In this document: piece after piece, positions 24,896 through 33,131 of the stretch
How the letters are laid out: every line of letters starts with the position of its first letter
Position numbering within the stretch: position 1 is the first letter of the stretch
Assembly (NCBI GenBank): GCA_015066515.1
Contig: SVOH01000017.1
Location: 1 to 42,961, forward strand
DNA: 42,961 bases
DNA from: Oscillospiraceae bacterium
GTDB lineage: Bacteria > Bacillota > Clostridia > Oscillospirales > Acutalibacteraceae
Reading direction: 5' to 3'
Notes under the pieces: model-generated
The model's input: only the letters and a program-made list of their open reading frames with translations
Database searches by the model: none
What the model was told of the DNA's origin: nothing
Translations under genes and position numbers: made by a program

Positions 24896-24924
24896 ATTAT
24901 ACCATGATTAAGCGCCGTTGTCAA
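24896..24924 (-). promoter_or_regulatory. Perfect-consensus promoter at the end of uppP
   Basis: On the minus strand, TTGACA (24919-24924), 17 nt and TATAAT (24896-24901). The -35 box overlaps the uppP stop codon (24921-24923). Confidence 0.85.
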
Positions 24925-25766
24925 CAAAACGAAAAATAAGCAATTACTGCGATACCCAGAATTATTCTATACACGCCAAATACTTTGAAATCGTGCTTTT
25001 TGATATAAGATACCAAAAATTTGATTGCAAGAATTGATACCACAAAAGACACCACGCAACCAACAATAAGTATTATGATTTCGGCAGTTGTAAAGCTAAG
25101 TCCGTCAGCAAAGAATTTTAGTAGCTTTATTGCGCTTGCGCCAAACATAGCAGGTATTCCTAGAAAGAAGGAAAATTCCGCTGCAACGGTACGTGACGTA
25201 CCGAGTAGCGATGCACCCAAGATGGTAGAGCCGCTACGCGATGTACCAGGCACTAATGACAAGCACTGAATAAGACCTATATATAATGCTGTGCGATACG
25301 GCATTTTATTAAGGTCGGTAATTTTTTCTTTTTTCTTTAGGCTTTCTATTACTATAAACAATATACCATAAGCTATAAGCGCGCCTGCAACAACAAATGC
25401 TCTGGCGTCACCTGTAAGCATTGCGTCAATCTGGTCATCAAATGCAAGACCTATTATTGCCGCAGGAACACTTGCGATAAGAATTTTTACCCAAAGTAAA
25501 ATTTTATCTGTATCGACAATTTTTTTACCCTCTTGACGTTTTAAATTAAACGGCCACAGCTTGCTCCAAAAGAGTATTACTACCGCCAAAATTGCGCCAA
25601 GCTGGATTACCACCAAAAAGATATCCATAAACTCATTGCGCACATTAAGTTTCATAAACTCGTCAACCAAAATCATATGACCTGTACTGCTTATTGGTAG
25701 CCATTCGGTAATACCCTCAACAATACCAAGTATTACCGTTTTAATTATTTCAAAAATATTTGGCAT
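24921..25766 (-). CDS. uppP: Undecaprenyl-diphosphate phosphatase
   Basis: A 281-residue polytopic membrane protein of the BacA/UppP family, which recycles the lipid carrier for peptidoglycan synthesis. Catalytic motifs are EGITEWLPISSTGHMIL at the N terminus and LVPGTSRSGSTILGASLLG in the centre. About eight hydrophobic segments are seen and the length is usual. It lies after the glycogen operon with a GC-rich hairpin between them. Confidence 0.95.
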   Translation of the reverse strand: MPNIFEIIKTVILGIVEGITEWLPISSTGHMILVDEFMKLNVRNEFMDIFLVVIQLGAILAVVILFWSKLWPFNLKRQEGKKIVDTDKILLWVKILIASVPAAIIGLAFDDQIDAMLTGDARAFVVAGALIAYGILFIVIESLKKKEKITDLNKMPYRTALYIGLIQCLSLVPGTSRSGSTILGASLLGTSRTVAAEFSFFLGIPAMFGASAIKLLKFFADGLSFTTAEIIILIVGCVVSFVVSILAIKFLVSYIKKHDFKVFGVYRIILGIAVIAYFSFC

Positions 25767-25788
25767 AAATTATGTACCTCATTAAACT

Positions 25789-25811
25789 GCAGGGCGTGTT
25801 ATACGCCCTGC
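25789..25811 (-). terminator. Hairpin between glgA and uppP
   Basis: A 9-bp GC-rich stem GCAGGGCGT/ACGCCCTGC (25789-25797 with 25803-25811) with a 5-nt loop. The U tract behind it is short, so termination may be partial and uppP may be reached by readthrough. Confidence 0.5.
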
Positions 25812-25823
25812 AATAATTAAAAT

Positions 25824-27248
25824 TTATTTTTTACCTACAAGCTCTTTATAAAGACCTATATACGCACCTGCAGATGCACCCCAACTGTTATTACAGTTCA
25901 TACCGCGTCGGCGCAGTATATCCCAACCTTTTTTATCGCTATAGCCCTGAAGCGCACGCCAAACCGACTCTTGCATTTCGTGGGCATTGAAGTTTTTAAA
26001 GGTAAAGCCGTTGCCCTCGCCGTCGCCACTATCAGTAATTGTGTCGTTAAGACCGCCCGTTTCACGAACGATAGGCACAGTGCCGTAGCGCAAAGCCACC
26101 ATTTGTGCAAGGCCGCACGGCTCGCTTTTACTAGGCATTAAGAATATATCGGCTCCTGCATAAATGCGGTGAGCAAGAGTTGCGTCAAAGCCGATTTTAA
26201 GACCAACCTTTTCAGGATATTTTTGTGACATTTCATAGAAAAAGCTTTCAAATTCGTATTCTCCCGAACCTAAAATTACAAACTGAACGTCCGCCTGCAA
26301 AATTTCTTCAAAAACGTGCTTTACAAGGTCAAGTCCCTTGTGCTTTACAAGTCTGGTAACAATACCAATAAGCGGCGTATCTGCCTTTTCGGGAAGTCCC
26401 ATTTGTTTTTGAAGCTCTGATTTGTTTATCGCCTTATCAGATAGCGTATCAACCGTAAAGTTTTTAAATATCATTGGGTCGGTTTCGGGGTTATAAACAT
26501 CATAGTCAATACCGTTTACGATACCCGTTAACTTATACGTAAACTGCTTTAGAATGTTATCAAGTCCGTGCGAATAGTAGGGCTCTAATATCTCACGAGC
26601 ATAGGTAGGTGATACAGTTGTAACCTTATCAGCGCACTGGATAGCGCCCTTCATAAGATTAACGCAGCCGTCATATTCAACCAAGCTCTCTCTTCCCGGA
26701 AGAAGACCAAGCAGGTCGTTGTAAAGCTCCATACCGTACTTGCCCTGATACTGAATATTGTGAATAGTAAATACCGTTTTTATATCGCTATAAAGCGGAT
26801 CAGCCTTGTAATACTCATTCAAATACACCGGCACCATTGCGGTCTGCCAGTCATTACAATGAATTATATCGGGCTTAAAGTTAATATACGGTAATATTTC
26901 AAGTACTGCGCGCGAGAAAAAAGCATAACGCTCGGCGTCATCATAGTGGCCGTAAAGCATATCACGTTTAAAGTAATATTCATTATCCAAAAGATAATAA
27001 ATAACGCCATCCATATGCGCTTCAAATATTCCGCAGTATTGGCGCCGCCAAGAAACCGGCACGGTAATACTTCCTACAAAGGTCATTTTTTCACGAAGCT
27101 CTGGCTTTATGGTACTGTAAAGCGGCATAACCACACGACAACCAACCAATCTTTTGCGTAGTGCCTTTGGCAGTGCGCCCGAAACATCGGCAAGACCGCC
27201 CGACATAGCAAATGGCAGGGCCTCGCTTGTTGCAAATAATATTTTCAT
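25824..27248 (-). CDS. glgA: Glycogen synthase (ADP-glucose type)
   Basis: A 474-residue GT5 enzyme extending alpha-1,4-glucan from ADP-glucose. Motifs are SEALPFAMSGGLADVSGALPKALR at the N terminus, the central HCNDWQTAMVP, IGIVTRLVKHKGLDL, and SKSEPCGLAQMVALRYGTVPIVRETGGL in the C-terminal Rossmann domain. The Lys that contacts ADP-glucose in the usual KxGGL motif is Met15 here (codon ATG). It is the last gene of a glgB-glgC-glgD-glgA operon. The ribosome site is GGGAG, 6 nt before the ATG. Confidence 0.95.
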   Translation of the reverse strand: MKILFATSEALPFAMSGGLADVSGALPKALRKRLVGCRVVMPLYSTIKPELREKMTFVGSITVPVSWRRQYCGIFEAHMDGVIYYLLDNEYYFKRDMLYGHYDDAERYAFFSRAVLEILPYINFKPDIIHCNDWQTAMVPVYLNEYYKADPLYSDIKTVFTIHNIQYQGKYGMELYNDLLGLLPGRESLVEYDGCVNLMKGAIQCADKVTTVSPTYAREILEPYYSHGLDNILKQFTYKLTGIVNGIDYDVYNPETDPMIFKNFTVDTLSDKAINKSELQKQMGLPEKADTPLIGIVTRLVKHKGLDLVKHVFEEILQADVQFVILGSGEYEFESFFYEMSQKYPEKVGLKIGFDATLAHRIYAGADIFLMPSKSEPCGLAQMVALRYGTVPIVRETGGLNDTITDSGDGEGNGFTFKNFNAHEMQESVWRALQGYSDKKGWDILRRRGMNCNNSWGASAGAYIGLYKELVGKK

Positions 27249-27262
27249 AAATTTCTCCCAAC

Positions 27263-28381
27263 TTATAGCGTCTGATACTTTTCTACAAAAAATGCTTTAT
27301 CATCAGTTCCCTTTACAACCATTCCTGCGCTTACAGTTGCATTTTTGTCAGAAACTACATTATCAAGCATAGCGTTTTCACAAACAGTAACACCCTGCAT
27401 AAGTATACTGTTTTCTACTACAGCGCCCTTATCTACCTTAACGCCTCTAAAGAGCACGGAATTTTTAACCGTACCTTCAATTACGCAGCCTTCTGCAACC
27501 AAAGAATTTGTAACACTTGACTGTGTGCCATAGCGGGTGGGCATATCATCACGTGTTTTAGTGTAAATTGGACGGTCTGCATTAAACAAGTCTTTGCGAA
27601 CAGCGTTGTCGAGCAACTCAAAGTTTGCTCGACGGTAAGCCTTTGGACAGTCCATAATAGCGGCATAACCGGTATGCTCATAAGCCACAACATTTAAAGT
27701 GTCAAGATTTGCAGAGATAAGGTCGTCGTTTATGGTGTCACCGCCTGTTTCATAAGAATTTTTAACAAGCTCAACCAGCTTTTCACGAGTAAAAACATAC
27801 ACACCCATACTGCGAATATCGTCTGCGGCAATCTTTTCCGGAAAGCCTGTAAGCACTACCTTGCCCTCTTTGTTTACATCAAGAGCCATTGTGTTATCGC
27901 CGTTGGTGATTTTAAGGCCCTTACGACAAACAACAGTGATGTCGGCATTTGAATCTATGTGCTGTTTTACTACCTCGCGAATATTTATATTAGCAACGGT
28001 GCGAGCATCATAAATAACAATATATTTTTCTTTGCAACGGGTCATAAAATCCATTGCGCCATAAAGCGCCTCAACATGATTTTGATAAAGACGCACGCGT
28101 CTAGCGTTAAAAGGAGGCAATATTCTTATACCACCGCTTTTACGGTCAAGATCCCAATGCATACCGCTACCGAGATGATCCATAAGTGAACGGTATTTTT
28201 CTTTTGTTATTATACCGATGTTTGAAACACCTGCATTTACAAGGTTAGAAAGGCAAAAGTCTATTAATCTATATCTACCGCCAAACGGTACCGACGCAAT
28301 AGAACGCTTTTGGGTTAATTTTTCTATTGCCTCGTCATGAGCGTTTGCAAAAACAATGCCTGCTACACTTGATGAAATCAT
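27263..28381 (-). CDS. glgD: Glucose-1-phosphate adenylyltransferase subunit GlgD
   Basis: A 372-residue GlgC paralogue found in Firmicutes as the partner subunit of GlgC. The N-terminal pyrophosphate-binding motif GGxGxRL is replaced by FANAHDEAIEKLT, whereas FGGRYRLIDFCLSNLVNAG, SGMHWDLDR and the C-terminal left-handed beta-helix (KNSVLFRGVKVDKGAVVENSILMQGVTV) are kept. It is therefore probably regulatory. It starts inside the stop of glgC (shared base). Confidence 0.95.
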   Translation of the reverse strand: MISSSVAGIVFANAHDEAIEKLTQKRSIASVPFGGRYRLIDFCLSNLVNAGVSNIGIITKEKYRSLMDHLGSGMHWDLDRKSGGIRILPPFNARRVRLYQNHVEALYGAMDFMTRCKEKYIVIYDARTVANINIREVVKQHIDSNADITVVCRKGLKITNGDNTMALDVNKEGKVVLTGFPEKIAADDIRSMGVYVFTREKLVELVKNSYETGGDTINDDLISANLDTLNVVAYEHTGYAAIMDCPKAYRRANFELLDNAVRKDLFNADRPIYTKTRDDMPTRYGTQSSVTNSLVAEGCVIEGTVKNSVLFRGVKVDKGAVVENSILMQGVTVCENAMLDNVVSDKNATVSAGMVVKGTDDKAFFVEKYQTL

Positions 28382-29589
28382 TATGCTTCCTCCTTTACGT
28401 CTTCTGTTATCATTTCTTTAGCGCCTACCGTGGCACCCTTGCCCACCGTTACGCCGCTACCGATAACTGTAATACCAAAGTCATCGGGCGATAATTCGGT
28501 AGGATCTTTACCTATTACGGCGTTTTCTTCTACTACAACATCTTCAGCAATTATAGAGTACTTAACCTTGGCACCTTTTTTGATTACAGCACCCGGCATT
28601 ACGAGAGAATACTCAACCGTTGCACCCTCTTCCACTATAACGTTTTCAAAAAGAATTGAGTAATCCAGTGCACCCGCAACCTCACAACCGTCGGTTATAA
28701 GCGAGTGTTCAACCTTTGCAGTATCTGCAATATACTGTGGTGGAAGCGCTACTGTACGTGAATAAATGCGCCAATCCTTGTCAGAAAGATTAAGGTCAAT
28801 TTTGGGATTAAGCAGGTCAAGGTTTGCCTCCCAAAGAGAGTCAACCGTACCAACGTCTTTCCAGTAATCACTAAAGCGGTAAACCATCATAAGCTCACCA
28901 TTATTAAGCATCAACGGAATTACATTTTTACCAAAATCGTTATCGGAGTCGGGATTTTCATTATCTTCGGTAAGATACTTTTTAAGTTTTTCCCAAGTAA
29001 ATACATAAATACCCATAGAAGCTAGCTGACTCTTTGGATTCTTAGGTTTTTCCTCAAACTCGTAGATGCTGCCGTCCTCATTGGTGTTCATAATGCCAAA
29101 ACGTGACGCCTCTTCAAGTGATACCTCTAATACAGAGATTGTACAAGCGGCACCTGTAGCCTCGTGTTGTTCAATCATTTTAGAGTAGTCCATTTTATAA
29201 ATATGGTCACCCGATAAAATAAGCACGTACTCAGGATTATATCTTTCAATAAACTCAAGGTTTTGATAGATAGCATTAGCGGTACCCTTATACCAATCAC
29301 CGCCCTTTTGACCCTGATAAGGCGGCAAAATATGCACACCACCGTTAAGGCGGTCTAAATCCCACGGCTTACCTGAGCCTACGTAATCGTTAAGCTCAAG
29401 CGGCTTATACTGAGTAAGAATACCCACGGTATCTATACCCGAATTTGTGCAGTTAGAAAGCGGAAAGTCGATAATACGATACTTACCGCCGTACGGTACT
29501 GCAGGTTTTGCTATTTTGCCTGTAAGCACTCCAAGGCGGCTACCCTGCCCACCGGCAAGAAGCATTGCAACACATTTTTTCTTAATCAC
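28381..29589 (-). CDS. glgC: Glucose-1-phosphate adenylyltransferase GlgC
   Basis: A 402-residue catalytic subunit making ADP-glucose. Motifs are [57 protein letters not shown] and [11 protein letters not shown], with a C-terminal hexapeptide helix ([34 protein letters not shown]). The start codon is GTG behind AAGGAGATG. It sits between glgB and glgD. Confidence 0.96.
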   Translation of the reverse strand: MIKKKCVAMLLAGGQGSRLGVLTGKIAKPAVPYGGKYRIIDFPLSNCTNSGIDTVGILTQYKPLELNDYVGSGKPWDLDRLNGGVHILPPYQGQKGGDWYKGTANAIYQNLEFIERYNPEYVLILSGDHIYKMDYSKMIEQHEATGAACTISVLEVSLEEASRFGIMNTNEDGSIYEFEEKPKNPKSQLASMGIYVFTWEKLKKYLTEDNENPDSDNDFGKNVIPLMLNNGELMMVYRFSDYWKDVGTVDSLWEANLDLLNPKIDLNLSDKDWRIYSRTVALPPQYIADTAKVEHSLITDGCEVAGALDYSILFENVIVEEGATVEYSLVMPGAVIKKGAKVKYSIIAEDVVVEENAVIGKDPTELSPDDFGITVIGSGVTVGKGATVGAKEMITEDVKEEA

Positions 29590-29626
29590 AAAAACATCTC
29601 CTTTTTTGTTTTGCTCTTAATATGAT

Positions 29627-31501
29627 TTATTTTTTTGCATTTTTGTTCTTCTTGGGCACTTTATAGTATGTTACCGAAAGGCCCGGTATGTCAAGCGAAA
29701 TAGAATTTTCATACCCGTGCATAGCGGTGTTGTCACTCTTATAAGAATCGGCCACGCCGCCCGAACCGCCGTATTTTTGGTCTGCAGAGCTAAACAGCTT
29801 TTTGTAACTGCCGCTTACGGGTACGCCTATACGGTAATCGTGACGGTCGACAGGTACAAAGTTGCAAACGCATATAATTTCATCGCCTGCTTTGTTAATT
29901 CTTCTGAAAGAAATTATACTCTGCGCATAGTCATCATTAGATATCCAGCTAAAGCCTTCCCAAGAATAATCTATCTCCCAAAGCTGACTGTTTTTAAGAT
30001 AGAATTTATTAAGGTCTTTAACATATTCGTGCATTTGTTTATGTGCATCATAATCCAGCAACAACCAATCAAGCGCTGAATCATACTTCCACTCAATAAA
30101 CTGAGCAAACTCTTGACCCATAAACAACAGTTTTTTACCGGGGTGTGCCATCATATATGCGTAAAAAGCGCGTAGATTATCAAACTTTTGGCTGTATTCG
30201 CCCGGCATTTTATTTATAAGCGAGCATTTACCGTGTACTACCTCATCGTGTGAGATAGGTAACACAAAGTTTTCGCTAAATGCGTAAAAGAACGAGAAGG
30301 TCAAGCAGTCATGATTGTGTTTTCTAAAAAATGGGTCAAGCGACATATAGCGAAGCATATCATTCATCCAACCCATATTCCATTTAAAGTTAAAACCAAG
30401 ACCACCATCAAATGCGGGCTTTGTAACCATTGGCCAAGCGGTTGATTCCTCAGCGATCATCATAACGTTAGGATTTACGCTAAACGCCGCTTCATTCACT
30501 CGCCTCAGCAGCTCAATAGCCTCTAAATGCTCCCGTCCACCGTAGCTGTTTGGTAACCATTCGCCACCGTTTCTGCCGTAGTCAAGGTAAAGCATAGATG
30601 CCACAGCATCAACGCGAAGACCGTCTATATGATATTCTTTTAGCCAGAACACCGCGCTCGAAATAAGGAAGTTCATAACCTGAACCTTACCATAGTCAAA
30701 TACGCAGGTACCCCACTCTTTATGCTCGCCCTTACGGTCGTCAGCATACTCGTAGCACGGTGTGCCGTCAAAACGGTATAGACCGAATTCATCTTTAGGA
30801 AAATGAGCAGGCACCCAGTCAAGTATGACACCAATTCCCGCTCCGTGCATAATATCTACAAACTTTTTAAAATCGGTAGGTGTGCCAAAGCGTGAGGTTG
30901 GCGCAAAATAGCCCGTCACCTGATATCCCCACGAGCCCTCAAAAGGATGCTCAGTAAGGGGCATCAGCTCTATATGGGTGTAACCCATTTTTTTTACATA
31001 CTTAGAAATCTCTTTAGCGGCGGTTACATAGTCATAGGTGTTACCGTCGTCAAAGCGGTTCCAAGAGCCTAAATGCACCTCATAAATATTTACGGGCGAA
31101 TTCATTATATCTTTTTCGCTTTGTGCCGCTTTCCACTCGTCATCGCCCCAAACGTAGTCGTCAAAAGCATATACCTTTGACGCATTGGCAGGTGCCGTTT
31201 CAAAATGGCGAGCGTACGGGTCACTTTTGAGTGTAACCTTACCGTCAGACGACGTTACCGCATATTTATAAACTTCATAGTTACTAATTCCGTCTATTTG
31301 AGTCTCCCAAACACCGTCGGCAATACGCATCATAGGGTTGGCCGAGGCGTCCCAATCGTTAAAATTACCAACAACACTTACCGACTGAGCTGCCGGTGCC
31401 CACACTCGAAACGTAGCCCTGTCCCCAGTTAAAAACGAGCCCAAATATTCATAAGCGTTATTCGTTATTTGACAGTTAAACGCATTATCAAAATCCCTCA
31501 T
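29627..31501 (-). CDS. glgB: 1,4-alpha-glucan branching enzyme
   Basis: A 624-residue GH13 enzyme that introduces alpha-1,6 branches. An N-terminal CBM48-like domain (FRVWAPAAQSVSVVGNFNDW) is followed by a TIM barrel with the catalytic DGLRVDAVASMLYLDYGR, VMMIAEESTAWP and ISHDEVVHGKCSL regions, and a C-terminal beta domain. The length is that of the shorter branching enzymes. It is the first gene of the glycogen operon, with AAAGGATAT before the ATG and a promoter at 31543-31571. Confidence 0.96.
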   Translation of the reverse strand: MRDFDNAFNCQITNNAYEYLGSFLTGDRATFRVWAPAAQSVSVVGNFNDWDASANPMMRIADGVWETQIDGISNYEVYKYAVTSSDGKVTLKSDPYARHFETAPANASKVYAFDDYVWGDDEWKAAQSEKDIMNSPVNIYEVHLGSWNRFDDGNTYDYVTAAKEISKYVKKMGYTHIELMPLTEHPFEGSWGYQVTGYFAPTSRFGTPTDFKKFVDIMHGAGIGVILDWVPAHFPKDEFGLYRFDGTPCYEYADDRKGEHKEWGTCVFDYGKVQVMNFLISSAVFWLKEYHIDGLRVDAVASMLYLDYGRNGGEWLPNSYGGREHLEAIELLRRVNEAAFSVNPNVMMIAEESTAWPMVTKPAFDGGLGFNFKWNMGWMNDMLRYMSLDPFFRKHNHDCLTFSFFYAFSENFVLPISHDEVVHGKCSLINKMPGEYSQKFDNLRAFYAYMMAHPGKKLLFMGQEFAQFIEWKYDSALDWLLLDYDAHKQMHEYVKDLNKFYLKNSQLWEIDYSWEGFSWISNDDYAQSIISFRRINKAGDEIICVCNFVPVDRHDYRIGVPVSGSYKKLFSSADQKYGGSGGVADSYKSDNTAMHGYENSISLDIPGLSVTYYKVPKKNKNAKK

Positions 31502-31542
31502 TTTTATATCCTTTCTTTAAAATCATACATTTTTACTCATTT

Positions 31543-31571
31543 ATTATATCAAAACATCGTTTTATTTTCAA
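31543..31571 (-). promoter_or_regulatory. Promoter of the glycogen operon
   Basis: On the minus strand, TTGAAA (31566-31571), 17 nt and TATAAT (31543-31548). Confidence 0.75.
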
Positions 31572-31584
31572 TAGTTTTTGTTAA

Positions 31585-31613
31585 AAAATGGGAAATATTT
31601 TTATTTCCATTTT
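31585..31613 (-). terminator. Terminator after ylmC
   Basis: A stem with GGAAATA/TATTTCC at its core, flanked by AAAATG/CATTTT on either side, is followed by a U-rich tract on the minus strand. Confidence 0.55.
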
Positions 31614-31669
31614 ATGTTTTTTGTGTAAAATATACAAAAAATTGCCATTTTTCTACACAAAGAAATTGC

Positions 31670-31945
31670 TCAATTGAACTTTTTTGTCTTTTCTTGCAAT
31701 CTAGGTGGCGCTTCAGTGCTTACAAGAACAGTCTCGTCCCCTATTACTTTAATATCGTTCCAAGGAATTATAATGTCTTCTTCCTTGCCAAAAAGGCCAA
31801 AAAATTTGTACCGACCAAAAATTATAATTGCCGTTAGTGTGCCGTTTAAAGTATCGAGCTCTACATCAGAAACAAAGCCCAATACGCAACCATCCTTTAC
31901 GCAAACCACCTGTTTGTTTTTAAGTTCATCAATTCTACAAAGCAT
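31670..31945 (-). CDS. YlmC/YmxH family sporulation-type protein
   Basis: A 91-residue PRC-barrel protein (LKNKQVVCVKDGCVLGFVSDVELDTLNGTLTAIII and DIIIPWNDIKVIGDETVLV). Members of this family are associated with sporulation in Bacillota. The ATG at 31943-31945 is preferred, with AGGATG about 8 nt upstream; a GTG three codons earlier is too close to that site. It is transcribed alone and divergently from tRNA-Thr. Confidence 0.85.
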   Translation of the reverse strand: MLCRIDELKNKQVVCVKDGCVLGFVSDVELDTLNGTLTAIIIFGRYKFFGLFGKEEDIIIPWNDIKVIGDETVLVSTEAPPRLQEKTKKFN

Positions 31946-31994
31946 ATATATCACATCCTAAAACATAATATGAATATTTATAATACAAAATAAC

Positions 31995-32023
31995 TTGACT
32001 AAATTATTTTGGCTTGATATAAT
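31995..32023 (+). promoter_or_regulatory. Promoter of tRNA-Thr(CGU)
   Basis: TTGACT (31995-32000), a 17-nt spacer and TATAAT (32018-32023), 19 nt before the tRNA. Confidence 0.8.
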
Positions 32024-32042
32024 GTTTTAGCAAATTGAATTT

Positions 32043-32118
32043 GCTGGTGTAGCACAGTCGGTAGTGCATTCGATTCGTAATCGAAAGGTCGACAGTTCGA
32101 ATCTGTTCACCAGCTCCA
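32043..32118 (+). tRNA. tRNA-Thr(CGU)
   Basis: A complete cloverleaf: acceptor GCTGGTG/CACCAGC, D stem GCAC/GTGC, anticodon stem TTCGA/TCGAA with loop TTCGTAA (anticodon CGT), T loop TTCGAAT and encoded CCA (32116-32118). Its acceptor is identical to that of tRNA-Thr(UGU) at 42280. Confidence 0.95.
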
Positions 32119-32120
32119 AA

Positions 32121-32151
32121 AAACTCCTTGAGATTTCTCAAGGAGTTTTTT
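32121..32151 (+). terminator. Terminator of tRNA-Thr(CGU)
   Basis: A 12-bp stem (32121-32132 with 32137-32148), loop ATTT, with a T run to 32151. Confidence 0.9.
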
Positions 32152-32245
32152 CAGTTATATTCGCCTTTTGGTGAGTGATATTGCCCTTTGGACAGTTAAG
32201 AAACTAATATAATATCGTCCTGTGCGAATCACGGAATATCACTAA
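32152..32245. repeat. Decayed hairpin-array element behind tRNA-Thr
   Basis: It contains a CGCC-TTTT-GGTG hairpin (32162-32173) followed by the linker AGTGATATT (32174-32182), and ends with the inverted linker AATATCACT (32235-32243). GGAATATCACTAA (32233-32245) occurs identically at 42697-42709, at the edge of the well-preserved array. No gene is seen. Confidence 0.5.
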
Positions 32246-32249
32246 TACC

Positions 32250-32278
32250 TTGTCTCTTCACCGATTTTATGCTATAAT
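32250..32278 (+). promoter_or_regulatory. Promoter of the PHP hydrolase gene
   Basis: TTGTCT (32250-32255), a 17-nt spacer and TATAAT (32273-32278). Confidence 0.65.
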
Positions 32279-32334
32279 ACACCAAAGCATGTATACACAA
32301 ATTCTTTGCTTTTATGCGAAAGGGAATTTTAATT

Positions 32335-33012
32335 ATGTATAAATATGACTTGCACATTCATACGGCTGAATGTGATAAATACGCGTGGGTCGGCGGAGCG
32401 GAAATTGTAAGACGTTATAAAGGCACAGGTTATGACGGACTTGTTATTACCGACCATTATGAAAGCAGGATGCTCGATTGGTTCAAGGACGAAATCGGTA
32501 CAAATGATAAAGAAAAAATTATTAACCGATATCTGCGCGGATATTATTCTGCACGAAACGAGGCTGAAAAAATAGGCTTTACTGTTCTTTGTGGCGCAGA
32601 GGTGCGCTTTGAAGGTAATATAAATGATTATCTTATCTACGGTCTTGAAGAGCAGGATTTTTATAGCCTACCCCTTTTAAACAAACTGCAAAACATTGAA
32701 GAACTATCAGCCGTACTACCCCAAAATGCCATAATTGTGCAGGCACATCCCTTTAGAAATGGTATGACTGTATGTTCTTCAAATAATATTTTCGGCATAG
32801 AAGGATATAACGGCTGTACCGAAAAATTCCGTAACGAAATGGCAAAAATGTTTGCAAGTCATTACAAAAAAGCGATTACTTCCGGTTCGGATTTTCACGA
32901 GATTTCAAAGCTTGCTAAGGGCGGTATAGAAACACACAAAAAAATCAATTCTCCTATTGATTTAGTTAATATACTAAAAAGCGGTGATTATAAAATAATT
33001 GAAAGCTATTAG
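32335..33012 (+). CDS. PHP-domain phosphoesterase
   Basis: A 225-residue protein of the polymerase-and-histidinol-phosphatase family. Metal-binding motifs are DLHIHTAEC, LVITDHYES, IVQAHPFRNG and TSGSDFHE. Such proteins hydrolyse phosphoesters with a metal cluster; the substrate here is not known. The ATG at 32335 follows AAAGGGAA; an in-frame ATG at 32314 has no ribosome site. Confidence 0.85.
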   Translation: MYKYDLHIHTAECDKYAWVGGAEIVRRYKGTGYDGLVITDHYESRMLDWFKDEIGTNDKEKIINRYLRGYYSARNEAEKIGFTVLCGAEVRFEGNINDYLIYGLEEQDFYSLPLLNKLQNIEELSAVLPQNAIIVQAHPFRNGMTVCSSNNIFGIEGYNGCTEKFRNEMAKMFASHYKKAITSGSDFHEISKLAKGGIETHKKINSPIDLVNILKSGDYKIIESY

Positions 33013-33064
33013 ACTGAAAATAAAAATTATTTTTGTCAATACTAAAATTGGACTTGATATATTG

Positions 33065-33093
33065 TTGAATTATGTCAAAAAATATGATAAAAT
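33065..33093 (+). promoter_or_regulatory. Promoter of the asparagine-synthetase-like gene
   Basis: TTGAAT (33065-33070), 17 nt and TAAAAT (33088-33093). It places the gene start at 33132 with a leader of about 30 nt, so the short N terminus is native. Confidence 0.6.
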
Positions 33094-33131
33094 GTTTTTA
33101 TTAAAACTTAGACCGATGGGAGTCTAACTAA

